From NCBI RefSeq assembly GCF_041053105.1, contig NZ_CP163444.1, positions 5,890,001 through 5,954,000 on the forward strand: DNA of 64,000 nucleotides, read 5' to 3'. Every line of letters begins with the position of its first letter. Position 1 is the stretch's first letter. The notes below the pieces were generated by a model. That model was not told the origin of the DNA, ran no database searches, and worked only from the letters and a program-made list of their open reading frames with translations. Positions 44,485 through 54,690 of the stretch are shown here, piece after piece. This stretch comes from Streptomyces sp. R44. GTDB taxonomy: Bacteria; Actinomycetota; Actinomycetes; Streptomycetales; Streptomycetaceae. A program made the position numbers and the translations under genes.

Positions 44485-46503
44485 TTACGGGAAGGTCAGC
44501 TTGAAGCTGTTGATGTAGCCGGTGTCGATCGAGGCCTTGTCCTGGACGCGGAGCTTCCAGACGCCGTTGGCGACCTCGGTGGAGGCGTTCACGGTGTAGG
44601 TCTGGTTGATGTTGTCCGCGCTGCCGCCGGCCCGGTTGCTCAGGGTGTAGACCGAGCCGTCGGGGGCGATGAGGTCGACGACGAGGTCACCGATGTAGGT
44701 GTGGACGATGTCCACGCCGACGGCGAGGTTGCTCGGCGCGTTGCCGGAGACACCCGAGACGGTCAGCGAGGAGGTCACCGCGGCGCCGTTGTCCGGGATG
44801 GACACGTCGGCGTCGTTCGTGAACACCGTGCCGCCGCCGGGGCCGCCGGGGCGGGAGCCGACGTTGACCGCGGCCCACGCGTTCTCGACGGCCGCGACCT
44901 CGGCGCTGCCGGCGCCGTAGAGCTCGGTGGCCGCCGCGACGGTGCCCGTGCGGGCGCCGGCGTAGTTGGTCGAGGAGTTCCACTTGGTGGTGAGCGCCTT
45001 GAACCAGATCAGGCGGGCCTTGTCGATGCCTATGCCGGTGACCGGCAGGCCGTCGGAGGTCGGCGAGTCGTAGCTCACGCCGTTGACGGTCTTGGCGCCG
45101 CTGCCCTCGGAGAGCAGGTAGAAGAAGTGGTTCGCCGGGCCCGAGGAGTAGTGGACGTCGATCGAGCCGATGCCCGAGTACCACGCGTCCTTGGACGAGC
45201 CGTCCTTGCTCGGCTTGTCCATGTAGCGCAGCGGGGTGCCGTTGCCGCGGATGTCGATCTTCTCGCCGACGAGGTAGTCGCCCTTGTCGTTGGCGTTGTT
45301 GGCGTAGAACTCGACGGCCGCCGCCATGATGTCCGAGGTGGCCTCGTTGAGGCCGCCGGACTCACCGCTGTAGACCAGGCCGGCGGTGTTCGAGGTGACG
45401 CCGTGCGTCATCTCGTGCGCGGCCACGTCGATGGACGTCAGCGGCTTGGCGTTGTTGGTGCCGTCGCCGTACGTCATGCAGAAGCAGGAGTCGGACCAGA
45501 ACGCGTTCACGTAGGCGTTGCCGTAGTGGACGCGGGAGTACGCGCCGACGCCGTCGCCGCGGATGCCCGAGCGGCCGTGCACGTTCTTGTAGTAGTCCCA
45601 CGTGAGGGCGGCACCGTAGTGCGCGTCCGCGCCCGCGGTCTCCTTGTTGGACGCGAGGCCGTTGCCCCAGGTGTCCGTGGTGTTGGAGAACAGCGTCCCG
45701 GTGCCCGACGTACCGCCGTTGAGGTTGTACGTCTTGTGGTTGCCGCGGCCGGTGTCGGTCAGCGTGTACGAGGGCGCGGTGCCGAGGGTCACCTGGCCGC
45801 TGTACTGCGTGTTGCCGATGCCGGTCTCGATGGCCTGCCACTCGTAGAGCTTCGCGCCGGTGTTCGCGTCCGTCACGACGTGCAGCTCGTTCGGGGTGCC
45901 GTCGTGCTGGAGGCCGCCGACGACGGTCTCGTACGCGAGGACGGGCGCGCCCTGGGCCATCCAGACGACCTTGCGCGGGGCGCGGTCGGCGGCGGCCTTC
46001 TTGGAGCCCTCCGCGGAGGCGCGGCCGATGGCCTGCTTCTCGGCGGCGGCCGGGGCGACGTCGGCGGCGAGGTCGATGTTCTTGAGCTCGGCGCGGTTCG
46101 ACTTGATGACGCCCGCGGTGGCGCCGGCCTTCGTCTCGGCGACGATCAGGTCACCGCCGAGGACGGGAAGTCCGGCGTACGTGCGCTCGTAGCGCGTGTG
46201 CGTCGTGCCGTCGCGGTCCTGGACGACGTCGCGGACGACGAGCTTCTCCTGGGCGCCGAGGCCGAGGGACTTGGCCGTGGCGGCCTTGTCCGCGTCCGCC
46301 GCCTTGATGAGCGCGGCGCGCTGGGCGGGGGAGAGGTCGGCCGGGAGCTTGCCCGGGTTGACCTTGCCGAGGGGCGACGCCGCGGGGGCGGCACCGAAGG
46401 TGCCGGCCGAGGCGGTGCCGGCCTGCACACCGAGGGTGAGCATGGCGGCGGCGGCGATCAGAGCGCCGGTCGCGGTGGCGCGACGGCTGGGCGTGGATCT
46501 CAC
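44485..46503 (-). CDS. Secreted M4 (thermolysin-like) neutral metalloprotease with P-domain
   Basis: A 672-residue exported protease. Sec signal (GALIAAAAMLTLGVQAGTAS, about 13-32), FTP/PepSY-type propeptide (about 40-200), and catalytic domain with HEMTHG (H363, E364, H367) and third zinc ligand E387 in GGLNEATSD. The M4 C-terminal region follows with DVHYSSGPANHFFYLL and the active-site His. The end (about 560-672) is a proprotein convertase P-domain (SIPDNGAAVTSSLTVSG, VDIVHTYIGDLVVDLIAPDG), often found on Streptomyces proteases. The GTG start follows AAGGAG. It is probably an extracellular nutrient protease, ended by an exceptionally strong hairpin. Confidence 0.93.
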   Translation of the reverse strand: MRSTPSRRATATGALIAAAAMLTLGVQAGTASAGTFGAAPAASPLGKVNPGKLPADLSPAQRAALIKAADADKAATAKSLGLGAQEKLVVRDVVQDRDGTTHTRYERTYAGLPVLGGDLIVAETKAGATAGVIKSNRAELKNIDLAADVAPAAAEKQAIGRASAEGSKKAAADRAPRKVVWMAQGAPVLAYETVVGGLQHDGTPNELHVVTDANTGAKLYEWQAIETGIGNTQYSGQVTLGTAPSYTLTDTGRGNHKTYNLNGGTSGTGTLFSNTTDTWGNGLASNKETAGADAHYGAALTWDYYKNVHGRSGIRGDGVGAYSRVHYGNAYVNAFWSDSCFCMTYGDGTNNAKPLTSIDVAAHEMTHGVTSNTAGLVYSGESGGLNEATSDIMAAAVEFYANNANDKGDYLVGEKIDIRGNGTPLRYMDKPSKDGSSKDAWYSGIGSIDVHYSSGPANHFFYLLSEGSGAKTVNGVSYDSPTSDGLPVTGIGIDKARLIWFKALTTKWNSSTNYAGARTGTVAAATELYGAGSAEVAAVENAWAAVNVGSRPGGPGGGTVFTNDADVSIPDNGAAVTSSLTVSGVSGNAPSNLAVGVDIVHTYIGDLVVDLIAPDGSVYTLSNRAGGSADNINQTYTVNASTEVANGVWKLRVQDKASIDTGYINSFKLTFP

Positions 46504-46762
46504 GCAGACTCCTTATGCGAGGGGGGTACCGGCGGGCTTGGGTGAGTCCGTCCGGGCGGAGCAAGGAGAGCTGTGGAGCAGGTACTTGTGACGCTTCACC
46601 CGGTCGGGCCCGAGACGCCGAAAGTGACGGCGACCCGTTCGGGTGAGGCGGTGAACTGTGGTGCGAACAACCGGGGAGAGAGTGGCAGGAATGACGGGGA
46701 CCTGTCAGGACCGCATCAGGAAGTTGGCCGGAAATCGTCCGCTGCCCGTACGGTCGTGTTCG

Positions 46763-47668
46763 TTAACCGGACGTTTCGTCGATCATGGCCGCGATGCCGT
46801 CCAACGTTCGGCGGAGCCCGAATTCGAAGAGCGCCTCCAGGTCCAGACCGAAGCCCCCGCCGCTGGTGACCGCCTCCAGCTCCGGGTACGAGCCGCCCGC
46901 CTGGATCGCGTCGAACCGTGGCTCATTCTGTTCCATCCACTCGCCGTCGGAGATCCCCGTGTCCTGGCGCGCCTGCTCCTCCAGGTCGTCCGCCATCGAC
47001 AGGCCCTGGACGTACGCGAAGATCAGAAGATGGGCGTGGAGCTTGTCCGTCGAGGAGAGCGGCGTGCCCCGGAGCGAGCGCAGCACCCACTCCGTGTACG
47101 TCATCGCGTTCGGCGTCGCCACCGGCCGCGTGAACGACGCCATCGCATGCGCCATCCACCGGTGCCGGGTGTACACCCCGCGCAGCCAGCGCGCCCCCCG
47201 CTCCAGGCCCGTCCGCCAGTCCGCCGGCACCGGACCCAGCGGCACCTCGCCGCACGCCGCGTCCGCGATCAGCCGCACCAGCTCCACCTTGCCCGGCACA
47301 TGCCGGTACAGCGCCATCGTCGACGTGTTCAGGGCCGTCGCCACCCGGCGCATCGTCAGCGCGTTCAGGCCCTCCGCGTCGGCCAGGTCGAGTGCCGCCC
47401 GGACGATGCGGGTCCGGGTGAGCGCCGTCGTGGCCGGCGTCGCCCGTCTCGTCGTGTCCACGACCACCGTGCCCACCCCGGGCTCCATCCGGACCAGGCC
47501 CTCCTGACGCAGCGCCGCCAGCGCCTTCGTGGCCGTCGCCATCGCCACGCCCCACTCGCGCGTGATCGCCCGCGTCGACGGGACCCTGTCCCCCGGGGCC
47601 AGTTCGCCCGTGTGGACGCGGCGCCGGATCTCGGCCGCGATGGCCCGGTAGGGCGGTTCTGTCGTCAT
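46763..47668 (-). CDS. GntR-TetR chimeric transcriptional regulator
   Basis: A 301-residue regulator with two DNA-binding parts. The first ~75 residues are a GntR winged helix (YRAIAAEIRRRVHTGELAPG, then STRAITREWGVAMATATKAL). A TetR HTH follows (RIVRAALDLADAEGLNALTM and RRVATALNTSTMALYRHVPG), then a TetR C-terminal ligand domain. The ATG is 10 bp from a dyad containing GTGTACTAGTGCAC, probably its own operator. It is divergent from an MFS multidrug transporter, its likely target. Such GntR-TetR fusions recur in Streptomyces beside transporters. The effector is unknown. Confidence 0.9.
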   Translation of the reverse strand: MTTEPPYRAIAAEIRRRVHTGELAPGDRVPSTRAITREWGVAMATATKALAALRQEGLVRMEPGVGTVVVDTTRRATPATTALTRTRIVRAALDLADAEGLNALTMRRVATALNTSTMALYRHVPGKVELVRLIADAACGEVPLGPVPADWRTGLERGARWLRGVYTRHRWMAHAMASFTRPVATPNAMTYTEWVLRSLRGTPLSSTDKLHAHLLIFAYVQGLSMADDLEEQARQDTGISDGEWMEQNEPRFDAIQAGGSYPELEAVTSGGGFGLDLEALFEFGLRRTLDGIAAMIDETSG

Positions 47669-47677
47669 GGGCGCGGA

Positions 47678-47755
47678 GTGTACTAGTGCACCTGTGGGGT
47701 GTACGCGGGCGTGAACTGGGCTGTCGGGGAGCGGTGGTCCGGTGTACTAGGGCGT
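47678..47755. promoter_or_regulatory. Paired GTGTACTAG operator sites between regulator and MFS gene
   Basis: GTGTACTAGTGCAC (47678-47691) is an almost perfect dyad just upstream of the regulator start. GTGTACTAGGGCG recurs at 47742, nearer the MFS gene. The repeated, centrally symmetric GTAC-TAG core makes these the likely operators for the GntR-TetR protein, controlling both divergent genes. Confidence 0.6.
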
Positions 47756-47793
47756 GCGTGGCCCGTACGCCCCGCCGTTGCTTCGCTGCTCCC

Positions 47794-49281
47794 ATGACAG
47801 TCACCGCAGGGCCTTCGACGGCCGCAGAACCCACCCGCGCCGGACGGCGCGAATGGACCGCCCTCGGCGTTCTGATGCTCCCTCTCCTCCTCGTCTCCAT
47901 GGACGTCTCCGTCCTCTACTTCGCCATCCCGTCCATCGCCGCCGACCTCCGGCCCGGGGCCACCCAGCAGCTGTGGATCCTCGACATGTACGGCTTCGTG
48001 CTCGCCGGGCTCCTCGTCACCATGGGCGCCCTCGGCGACCGCGTCGGCCGCCGCAAGCTCCTCCTCCTCGGCGCCGGCCTCTTCGGCGCCGCCTCCCTCG
48101 CCGCCGCCTACGCCCACAGCCCCGGCGCCCTCATCGGCGCCCGCGCCCTCCTCGGCGTCGCCGGCGCCTGCCTCATGCCGTCCACCCTCGCCCTGATCCG
48201 CACCCTCTTCCAGGACCCGGCCCAGCGCACCAAGGCCGTCACCCTCTGGACCACCGTCATGGCCAGCGGCATCTCCCTCGGGCCCGTCGTCAGCGGCGCG
48301 CTCCTCGAACACTTCTGGTGGGGTTCCGTCTTCCTCATCAACCTGCCCGCGATGGCCCTGCTGCTGGTCCTCGCGCCGGTGCTCGTCCCCGAGTCCCGGG
48401 GGGCCGTGCGGGGTCCGCGGTTCGACGTCCTCAGCGCCGTGCTCTCGCTCGCCGCGCTGCTGCCGGTCATCTACGGGATCAAGGAGCTCGCCAAGGACGG
48501 ATGGGCGCCCCTGCCCGCGCTCGGGGTGACCGCCGGGGTGCTCCTCGGGATCGTCTTCGTCCGTCGCCAGGCGCGGCTCGCCGAGCCCCTGATCGACCTG
48601 CGGCTCGTCCGTACCCCCGCGTACGGCGGGTCCCTGCTCGTCAACCTGCTCGCCATGGCCGCGACGGTGGGGTTCGCCGTCTTCCTCACCCAGTACCTTC
48701 AGTCCGTTCTGGGGCAGAGTCCGCTGGAGGCGGCCCTCTGGAGCCTTGTTCCCACCGGGGGCGTCATGGTCGCCGCGCCCGTCGCGGCGGTGCTCGCGCA
48801 GCGGGTCGACCGGGCCGTCGTCATGGGCGGTGGATTCCTCGTGTCCGCCGGGGGGTTCGGGTGGCTCGTGCTCGTCGATCGCGCCACGCCGCTCTGGGTC
48901 GTTCTGGTGGGCAGCGCCGTCTACGCCGCCGGGCTCGTCTCCGCGCTGACGCTCGCCAACGAACTCGCCCTCGGCGCCGCGCCGCCCGAGCGCGCCGGTT
49001 CCGCCGCCGCCGTGCTCGAAGCGGGGTCCGAGCTCGGCGGGGCGCTCGGGATGGCGCTGCTCGGTGCGGTCGGTGCCGCCGTCTACGGCGCCGCCATGCC
49101 CTCCTCGGCGCCCGCCGCCGCCCGGGAGACGCTCGGGGGTGCGCTGGGGTCCGCGCCGTCCGTCGTCGAGGCCGCGCGTGACGCCTTCGTCGAGGCGATG
49201 TCCGGTGCCGCCCTGGGGGCCGCCGTGCTGATGCTCCTGGCCGCCACGATGTCGCTGGTGCTCCTGCGGCGGAGGGTCTGA
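47794..49281 (+). CDS. MFS multidrug transporter, DHA2 (EmrB/QacA) family
   Basis: A 495-residue transporter with 14 predicted helices. Helix 1 is LPLLLVSMDVSVLYFAIPSI and motif A GALGDRVGRRKLLLL; further motifs are GVAGACLMPSTLALIRTLF and MASGISLGPVVSGALLEHFW (antiporter motif C). It resembles SmvA/QacA-like efflux pumps with the conserved helix-1 Asp. The start MTVTAGPST is placed after the operator pair; no strong ribosome site is visible and the upstream frame lacks coding character. It is divergent from the GntR-TetR regulator and converges on the ABC exporter genes, with 31 bp between stops. Confidence 0.9.
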   Translation: MTVTAGPSTAAEPTRAGRREWTALGVLMLPLLLVSMDVSVLYFAIPSIAADLRPGATQQLWILDMYGFVLAGLLVTMGALGDRVGRRKLLLLGAGLFGAASLAAAYAHSPGALIGARALLGVAGACLMPSTLALIRTLFQDPAQRTKAVTLWTTVMASGISLGPVVSGALLEHFWWGSVFLINLPAMALLLVLAPVLVPESRGAVRGPRFDVLSAVLSLAALLPVIYGIKELAKDGWAPLPALGVTAGVLLGIVFVRRQARLAEPLIDLRLVRTPAYGGSLLVNLLAMAATVGFAVFLTQYLQSVLGQSPLEAALWSLVPTGGVMVAAPVAAVLAQRVDRAVVMGGGFLVSAGGFGWLVLVDRATPLWVVLVGSAVYAAGLVSALTLANELALGAAPPERAGSAAAVLEAGSELGGALGMALLGAVGAAVYGAAMPSSAPAAARETLGGALGSAPSVVEAARDAFVEAMSGAALGAAVLMLLAATMSLVLLRRRV

Positions 49282-49312
49282 CGGGGGTCGTCGGGGACGG
49301 GGCGGCTCACCC

Positions 49313-51109
49313 TCAACCCACCAGGCTGTCCCGCCAGGCCTGGTGCAGGCCCGCGTAGTGGCCCTGGCCCGTCACCAGGGTCTTCGGGTGGCCGTCCTCG
49401 ACGATCCGGCCCCGCTCCATCACCAGGACCCGGTCCGCCACCTCGACCGTGGACAGACGGTGGGCGATGACGACGGCCGTACGGCCCGCGAGGACCGTGT
49501 CCATCGCCCGTTGCACCGCGCGTTCGCCCGGTACGTCCAGGGAGCTCGTCGCCTCGTCCAGGATCAGGACCGCCGGGTCCGCGAGGAGGGCGCGGGCGAA
49601 GGCCACCAGTTGGCGCTGGCCGGCGGAGATCCGGCCGCCTCGTTTGCGGACGTCCGTGTCGTAGCCGTCGGGGAGGGTGGTGATGAAGTCGTGCGCCCCG
49701 ATGGACTTGGCCGCTTCCTCGATCTCGGCCCGGGTCGCCTCCGGGCGGCCGATCGCGATGTTGTCCGCGACCGTGCCGGAGAAGAGGAACGCTTCCTGCG
49801 TCACCATCACGACGCTGCGGCGCAGGTCGGGTGTGGTGAGGTCGCGGAGGTCCACGCCGTCCAGCTTCACCTGGCCCGCGGTGGGGTCGTAGAAGCGGGC
49901 CAGGAGTTTGGCGAGGGTGGACTTGCCCGCGCCCGTCGCGCCCACGACCGCGACCGTCTGGCCCGGCGGGATCGTCAGGTCGAAGGCGGGGAGGACCTCG
50001 CCGCCCGTGCGGTAGGAGAAACCGACGTTCTCGAAGGTGATCTCGCGGCCGCCCGTCCTGGGCGGCAGCTCCCTGGGCGCCGCCGTCTCCGGGACTCCCG
50101 GTTCCTGGGCAAGCAGACCGGCGATCTTGGTGAGGGACGCCGCCGCCGACTCGTACGAGTTCAGGAACATGCCCAGGCGGTCGATCGGGTCGTACAGGCG
50201 GCGCATGTAGAGCACCGCCGCCGCCAGGACGCCCAGTTCGAGCGTGCCCGCCGCGACGCGGTACGCGCCCCACAGGACCATGCCCGCCACCGCCGTGTTC
50301 GCCACCAGGCGGGAGCCCACCACGTAGCGGGCCATTTCGAGGAGGGCGTCGCCGTTGCTGCGCTCATGGCGGTGGTTGAGCGTCCCGAACTCGGCGTCGT
50401 TCGCGTTCTCGCGGCGGAACGCGCGGACCGGGCGGATGCCGTTCATCGTCTCCGCGAACTTCACGATCACGCCCGCGATGGCCGTGGAGCGCTCCGCGTA
50501 CACCCTGCCCGCGCGAGCCCGGTAGAGGCGGATGAGGAGGTACAGGGGCGCGAAGGACGCCACGGCCACGGCTCCGATGCCCCAGTCCAGCCAGAGGAGG
50601 ACCAGGGAGATCGACGCGAAGGAGAGCACGACGCCGATCAGTTCCTGGAGGCCCTCCGAGAGCAGTTCCCGCAGTGACTCGACGTCGGTCGTCGAGCGGG
50701 AGATGAGGCGGCCCGAGGTGTACCGCTCGTGGAAGTCGACGCTCAGTCGTTGGGCGTGGCGGAAGATGCGGCCGCGCAGGTCGAGCAGCACGTCCTGGTT
50801 GATCCTCGCCGCGCCGCGGACGAACGTGTACTGGAGGACGCCGGAGAGGGACGCACAGAAGAGGTAGCCGAGCGCCACGGCGATCACCGGGCCGTGGTCC
50901 CCCTGGCGGAAGGCCGGGACGGCTCGGTCGATGGCGTACGCGACGAGCAGCGGGCCCGCCTGCAGCGCCGTCTCCCTGACCAACAGGATCAGGGACAGGA
51001 TCACGAGACGCGTGCGGTGGGCGGTCAGGAGGGAGCGGAGGAGTCTTCCTGTCGCTCCCTCGGGGGCCGGCAGGTCGTCCTGGTCGAAGGGGTCGTCCGT
51101 CGTCGTCAT
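49313..51109 (-). CDS. ABC exporter half-transporter, subunit 2 (canonical Walker B, variant signature)
   Basis: A 598-residue ABC-B type half transporter: six transmembrane helices (about 40-320) then the nucleotide-binding domain with Walker A VVGATGAGKSTLAKLL, Walker B VLILDEATSSLD with the catalytic Glu, and H-loop VVIAHRLSTV. The signature reads RISAGQRQ rather than LSGGQ. The partner upstream has the opposite pattern, so together they form a heterodimer with one degenerate ATP site. The ATG overlaps the stop of subunit 1 (ATGA). Substrates of such pairs include lipids, peptides and drugs; nothing here identifies the cargo. Confidence 0.92.
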   Translation of the reverse strand: MTTTDDPFDQDDLPAPEGATGRLLRSLLTAHRTRLVILSLILLVRETALQAGPLLVAYAIDRAVPAFRQGDHGPVIAVALGYLFCASLSGVLQYTFVRGAARINQDVLLDLRGRIFRHAQRLSVDFHERYTSGRLISRSTTDVESLRELLSEGLQELIGVVLSFASISLVLLWLDWGIGAVAVASFAPLYLLIRLYRARAGRVYAERSTAIAGVIVKFAETMNGIRPVRAFRRENANDAEFGTLNHRHERSNGDALLEMARYVVGSRLVANTAVAGMVLWGAYRVAAGTLELGVLAAAVLYMRRLYDPIDRLGMFLNSYESAAASLTKIAGLLAQEPGVPETAAPRELPPRTGGREITFENVGFSYRTGGEVLPAFDLTIPPGQTVAVVGATGAGKSTLAKLLARFYDPTAGQVKLDGVDLRDLTTPDLRRSVVMVTQEAFLFSGTVADNIAIGRPEATRAEIEEAAKSIGAHDFITTLPDGYDTDVRKRGGRISAGQRQLVAFARALLADPAVLILDEATSSLDVPGERAVQRAMDTVLAGRTAVVIAHRLSTVEVADRVLVMERGRIVEDGHPKTLVTGQGHYAGLHQAWRDSLVG

Positions 51110-52890
51110 CGGTTCTCGGTCCCTTCCCCGGACATCAGCCAGGCGTACTCGGCGCTGCTGCGCAGCAGCTCCTGATGGGTGCCCACGGCCGCGATCCTGC
51201 CCCGTGAGAGCAGCGCGACCCGGTCGGCGAGCATCACCGTCGACGGGCGGTGCGCCACGACCAGGGCCGTCGTCTCCCTGAGGACCTCCCGCAGCGCCGC
51301 CTCGACCCGGGCCTCCGTGTGGACGTCGAGCGCCGAGAGCGGGTCGTCCAGGACCAGGAACCGGGGCCTGCCCACGACCGCGCGGGCCAGGGCCAGGCGT
51401 TGCCGCTGGCCGCCCGACAGGCTCAGGCCCTGCTCGCCGACCTGGGTCGCCGTGCCGTCCGGGAGCCGGTCGACGAAGCCGTCCGCCTGGGCGATGCCCA
51501 GGGCGCGGCGCAGCTCCGGGTCGCCCGCTTCCTCCGCGCCCATCAGGACGTTCTCGCCGACGCTCGCCGAGAACAGCGTCGGCTCCTCGAACGCCATCGA
51601 GACGAGGGAGCGGAGCCTCCGCCGCTCCATGAGGGCGATGTCCTCGCCGTCCAGGAGGATGCGGCCCGTCGTCGCCTCGTGCAGGCGCGGTACGAGGGCG
51701 GTGAGCGTCGTCTTGCCGGAGCCCGTGCCGCCCACCAGGGCCAGCGTCTCGCCCGGGCGGATGTGGAGGTCGACGCCGTCCAGGACGGGGGGCGCGTCGG
51801 CGGGGGCGTCCGGGTAGCGGAAGGTGACGCCTTCGAAGCGGACCCCGTCGTGGGGGGTGCCGGTGCCGGTGCCGGTGTCGCCCGTCGTCTCCGGTTCCTC
51901 CGGTGCGTCCATCACCTCGAAGTACCGTTCCGTCGCGGTCGCCGCCTCCTTGCTCATCGCCAGCAGGAAGCCGATCGACTCCACCGGCCAGCGCAGCGCC
52001 AGGGCCGTCGACAGGAACGCGACCAGGGTGCCGGCGGAGAGTCTCCCGTCCGCGACCTGCACCGTCCCCAGGACGAGGGCCGCCCCGATGGCCAGTTCCG
52101 GCAGGGCGGTGATGACCGCCCAGATCATGGCGAGCAGCCGGGCCTTGGCGAGTTCCGTACCGCGGAGGTGTTCGGCGAGTTCCCGGAACGCCCGGGCCTG
52201 GCTGCGGTGCCGGCCGAAGCCCTTCACGATCCGGATGCCGAGGACGCTCTCCTCGACGACCGTCGTCAGATCGCCGACCTGGTCCTGGGCCCTGCGCGCC
52301 ACCGATCCGTACCGGCGCTCGAAGAGGTGGGAGACCAGGACGAGGGGGAGCACGGGCGTCAGCAGGACCAGGCCGAGGGACCAGTCCTGGGTGAGGAGGA
52401 GGACGTAACCGGCGAGGATCGTCACGCCGTTGACCAGGAGGAAGGTCAGGGGGAACGCCAGGAACATCCGGACCAGCATCAGGTCCGTCGTCCCGCGCGA
52501 CAGGAGCTGTCCCGACGGCCAGCGGTCGTGGAACGCGATCGGGAGGCGCTGGAGTCTGCCGTACAGGTCGGCGCGCATGCGTGCCTCGACGTGGGACAGC
52601 GGGCGCGCCACCAGCCAGCGGCGGAAGCCGAAGAGGACGGCCTCGGTGATGCCCAGGAGGAGCAGGTACAGCGCTCCGAGCCAGACGCCTCCGGGGTCCC
52701 GGTCGGTGATGGGGCCGTCCACCAGCCACTTGAGGACGAGCGGGATGACGAGCGACAGACAGGACGCGACGATCGCGACGAACGCGGCCGTGAACAGCCG
52801 GCCCCGCACGGGCCTCACGTACGGCCAGAGACGGAGCAGGACACGGACCGTCGAGCGGTCGGGGGGCGGGGGCAGCGGTTTCTCGGGCAT
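51106..52890 (-). CDS. ABC exporter half-transporter, subunit 1 (degenerate catalytic Glu)
   Basis: A 594-residue ABC-B type half transporter. The membrane domain (about 30-320) contains the coupling-helix region AQDQVGDLTTVVEESVLGIR. The nucleotide-binding domain has Walker A LVGGTGSGKTTLTALV, a canonical signature LSLSGGQRQRLALARA, and a Walker B ending FLVLDDPLSALD, where Asp replaces the catalytic Glu. This is the degenerate partner typical of heterodimeric exporters such as TM287/288. A repeated GTGTGTG-encoding TG stretch near residue 343 links the domains. It is the first gene of the pair and diverges from the ABC-2 operon across 137 bp. Confidence 0.92.
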   Translation of the reverse strand: MPEKPLPPPPDRSTVRVLLRLWPYVRPVRGRLFTAAFVAIVASCLSLVIPLVLKWLVDGPITDRDPGGVWLGALYLLLLGITEAVLFGFRRWLVARPLSHVEARMRADLYGRLQRLPIAFHDRWPSGQLLSRGTTDLMLVRMFLAFPLTFLLVNGVTILAGYVLLLTQDWSLGLVLLTPVLPLVLVSHLFERRYGSVARRAQDQVGDLTTVVEESVLGIRIVKGFGRHRSQARAFRELAEHLRGTELAKARLLAMIWAVITALPELAIGAALVLGTVQVADGRLSAGTLVAFLSTALALRWPVESIGFLLAMSKEAATATERYFEVMDAPEEPETTGDTGTGTGTPHDGVRFEGVTFRYPDAPADAPPVLDGVDLHIRPGETLALVGGTGSGKTTLTALVPRLHEATTGRILLDGEDIALMERRRLRSLVSMAFEEPTLFSASVGENVLMGAEEAGDPELRRALGIAQADGFVDRLPDGTATQVGEQGLSLSGGQRQRLALARAVVGRPRFLVLDDPLSALDVHTEARVEAALREVLRETTALVVAHRPSTVMLADRVALLSRGRIAAVGTHQELLRSSAEYAWLMSGEGTENR

Positions 52891-53027
52891 CAGGTCCGAC
52901 CATACGGTTCACCACTGACGTGGCTCATCCGGTTTTCGGTCGTACCCCGGCATCGACCGATCGGCTGATGCCGGTTCGAGCGCGATGGCCGATGGCCGGG
53001 GTTCCACGGGCCCGCCAGGCTGGGCGC

Positions 53028-53926
<899 letters not shown>

Positions 53927-53930
<4 letters not shown>

Positions 53931-54679
53931 GTACCTCCAGCGCTTCCCTGGCCGTTCTTCGGACCGAGGCCCGTCTCTTCGGGCGTGAACCCGCCGCCCT
54001 GTTCTGGGTGATGATCGCGCCCACCCTGCTGCTCGCGATCCTCGGCGGCCTCGTCCCCTCGTTCCGGGAGGCCTCCGCGGACCTCGGCGGGCGGCGGATG
54101 GTCGATCTGTACGTGCCGGTCGCCGTGCTCTTCGCTCTGATCATGGCCGCGATCCAGGCGATGCCACCCGTGCTGTCGGGGTATCGCGAGCGGGGAATCC
54201 TGCGGCGGATGTCCACGACGCCCGTACGTCCCCGGGCGCTGCTCGCCGCGCAGCTCGTCCTGCACGGAGCGGCCGCCGTCGTCTCGTCGGTGCTGGTGAT
54301 CGCGGTCGGGCGGACGGCCTTCGGTGTCGCGCTGCCGGAGAACGTCGTGGGGTACGGGCTCGCGCTGGTGCTCGCCGTCGCCGGCGGGCTCGCCCTGGGG
54401 GCCACCGTGTGCGCCGTCTCCCGCAACCAGAAGACGGCCACCGCGGTCGGCACCGCGGTCTTCTTCCCCATGATGTTCACGGCCGGCGTCTGGGTGCCGG
54501 TCCAGGCCATGCCGGATACCCTGCAGCGGATCGTCGGGCTCACGCCGCTCGGCGCCGCCTCCGAGGCCCTCGACGCGGCCGCCTCGGGCGGCCGGCCCGG
54601 CTGGGCCGCGCTCGGGGTGATGGCCCTGTGGGCCGTCGCGCTGACCGGTGCCTCGGTGCGCTGGTTCCGCTGGGAGTGA
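53927..54679 (+). CDS. ABC-2 type transporter permease
   Basis: A 250-residue permease with six predicted helices (for example FWVMIAPTLLLAILGGLVPS near 27, YVPVAVLFALIMAAIQAMPP near 63, AVFFPMMFTAGVWVPVQAMP near 180). The cytosolic loop YRERGILRRMSTTPVRPRAL is the ABC-2 signature loop that contacts the ATPase. It partners the preceding ATP-binding protein and is translated from an ATGA overlap. Exporters of this form often confer resistance to antibiotics or cell-envelope agents, and the linked two-component genes suggest induction by the same compound. Confidence 0.9.
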
Positions 54680-54690
54680 GGGGAGGCGGG

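Noticed and set aside
46573..46869. Plus-strand small frame upstream of the protease gene
   Set aside because: It overlaps the 3' end of the GntR-TetR gene on the opposite strand and lacks a start site or motifs.
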